Below are positions 5,587-5,915 of a stretch of DNA of 5,915 nucleotides, piece after piece. Numbering within the stretch: position 1 is the stretch's first letter; each line of letters opens with the position of its first letter. The notes under the pieces were generated by a model. It ran no database searches. It was given only the letters and a program-made list of their open reading frames with translations, and was not told the origin of the DNA. The stretch covers positions 1-5,915 of the forward strand of contig CAIJOU010000866.1 of the NCBI GenBank assembly GCA_903822375.1. Direction: 5' to 3'. A program made the position numbers and the translations under genes. This stretch comes from Candidatus Hydrogenedentota bacterium. Lineage in GTDB: Bacteria; Hydrogenedentota; Hydrogenedentia; Hydrogenedentales; CAITNO01.

Positions 5587-5796
5587 CTACGCGTAGAGCA
5601 GTCGGCCCTTGGGCTGTGGAATGGGACGTCCCAGTTCTCGGGCGGTGTCTATCCATTCCTGGATGGTGACTTCGACATTCTCAAGGGCCTCATGATAGGT
5701 CTGCCCGTCGGCCATACATCCCGGCAGTTCCGGAACTTCGGCGATGAATGCGCTGTCTTCATCACTCCAATAGAGAATGACTTCATATCTAATCAA
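5587..5796 (-). CDS. hicB: HicB-family antitoxin
   Basis: The 69-residue product matches the small HicB-like antitoxin family over its full length: YEVILYWSDEDSAFIAEVPE (4-23), the LPGCMADG turn (24-31), a helix with TYHEALENVEVTIQEWIDTA (33-52), then the family tail GRPIPQPKGRL (56-66). It should be a cytoplasmic protein that binds and neutralises the HicA-type mRNA interferase encoded just upstream. It is the short form with only the partial RNase-H-like fold and no added helix-turn-helix or ribbon-helix-helix domain, so autorepression by HicB alone is doubtful. The frame extends five codons further to another TTG (5811), but that extension contains the GGAGG itself. TTG at 5796, with GGAGG eight bases upstream, gives the family's usual N-terminus. 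The start overlaps the last 8 bases of the toxin gene, so the two are probably translated together. Confidence 0.9.
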   Translation of the reverse strand: MIRYEVILYWSDEDSAFIAEVPELPGCMADGQTYHEALENVEVTIQEWIDTARELGRPIPQPKGRLLYA

Positions 5797-5915
5797 GGGA
5801 AAAACCTCCAAGCTTGTACCGAACCATAAGATTGCGAACCTGCTTTACCTGGTAAGGTTTGGCTTTCGCTCCTGTCGGTTGCAGGTTGACAATCTCCACC
5901 ACTTTGTCGTTGGCC
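5789..5915 (-). CDS. hicA: HicA-type toxin, C-terminal fragment (5' end outside the window)
   Basis: An open frame enters from the right edge (first full codon at 5914) and ends at TAG 5791-5789, giving 41 residues. The sequence VVEIVNLQPTGAKAKPYQVK (5-24), followed by a basic QVRNLMVRYKLGG tail, resembles the C-terminal third of the HicA-like toxins that carry an ILNLQP...KAKPYQVKQVRN ending. The diagnostic GSHH catalytic histidine region would lie upstream and is not visible. Known family role: an mRNA interferase with a double-stranded-RNA-binding-like fold, held inactive by HicB. The 8-base overlap with an evident HicB gene supports the call. Truncation is due only to the window edge; intactness of the rest is unknown. 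Confidence 0.75.
   Translation of the reverse strand, partial: ANDKVVEIVNLQPTGAKAKPYQVKQVRNLMVRYKLGGFSLD
5805..5809 (-). promoter_or_regulatory. Shine-Dalgarno site that fixes the TTG start of hicB
   Basis: GGAGG on the coding strand is followed by eight bases and then TTG at 5796. No ATG or GTG lies at a suitable distance. The site is inside the end of the hicA reading frame, so a ribosome finishing hicA covers it. Confidence 0.75.

Noticed and set aside
5587..5596. Perfect 10-bp palindrome CTACGCGTAG at the hicB stop codon, considered as a terminator or attachment core
   Set aside because: It is too short to form a stable hairpin with a loop, no T run follows, and no second copy was seen in the window.
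5622..5633. Perfect 12-bp palindrome TGGGACGTCCCA inside hicB, considered as a HicAB operator
   Set aside because: It encodes the conserved LGRPIP segment of the protein, so codon choice explains it. It lies at the end of the operon rather than in a promoter, and this short HicB has no DNA-binding domain.

Overview
All genes I can support in this window lie on the minus strand, so transcription runs from right to left. By eye the DNA is GC-rich (near 60%), with strong Shine-Dalgarno sequences, and it mixes anaerobic radical enzymology with secreted and envelope proteins. A 2-hydroxyacyl-CoA dehydratase type system points to an anaerobe. The secreted metallophosphoesterase, with its beta-sandwich module carrying a DDGYVAWINGVEVAR motif, and the OmpA-type envelope protein suggest a Gram-negative of the PVC group (Planctomycetes, Verrucomicrobia, Lentisphaerae) or a nearby uncultured phylum such as Hydrogenedentota. 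That placement is inference and nothing in the window proves it.

Layout from right to left (direction of transcription). At 5789-5915 is the C-terminal end of a HicA-type toxin, cut by the window edge. Overlapping its stop by 8 bases is hicB (5796-5587, TTG start), the matching small antitoxin. After a 104-base gap containing a run of nine G on the coding strand comes an exported OmpA-C-domain protein (5482-4814). After a 166-base gap comes a tight three-gene cluster: a BcrC/HgdB-type dehydratase subunit (4647-3505), a BadF/HgdC-type ATP-dependent activator (3505-2717) and a BcrB/HgdA-type dehydratase subunit (2685-1306). The first two genes share a TAATG junction and the third follows after 31 bases. 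A probable hairpin terminator (1239-1270) closes the cluster. At the left edge, 1-1128, is the first 376 codons of a secreted purple-acid-phosphatase-like metallophosphoesterase that begins with GTG and runs out of the window.

How the genes work together. The three central genes form a complete minimal set for the known chemistry of this family. The homodimeric [4Fe-4S] activator uses ATP hydrolysis to push one low-potential electron into the two-subunit iron-sulfur dehydratase (or reductase), which then acts on a CoA thioester through a ketyl radical. The substrate cannot be read from the sequence, because no CoA-transferase, CoA-ligase or acyl-CoA dehydrogenase gene lies in the window. A single activator gene argues against a class I benzoyl-CoA reductase, which has two different BadF-type subunits. 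The OmpA-like protein, the HicAB pair and the phosphoesterase look like independent neighbouring units. Long open frames on the plus strand (for example 82-1170 and 1372-2769) are antisense shadows of GC-rich genes.
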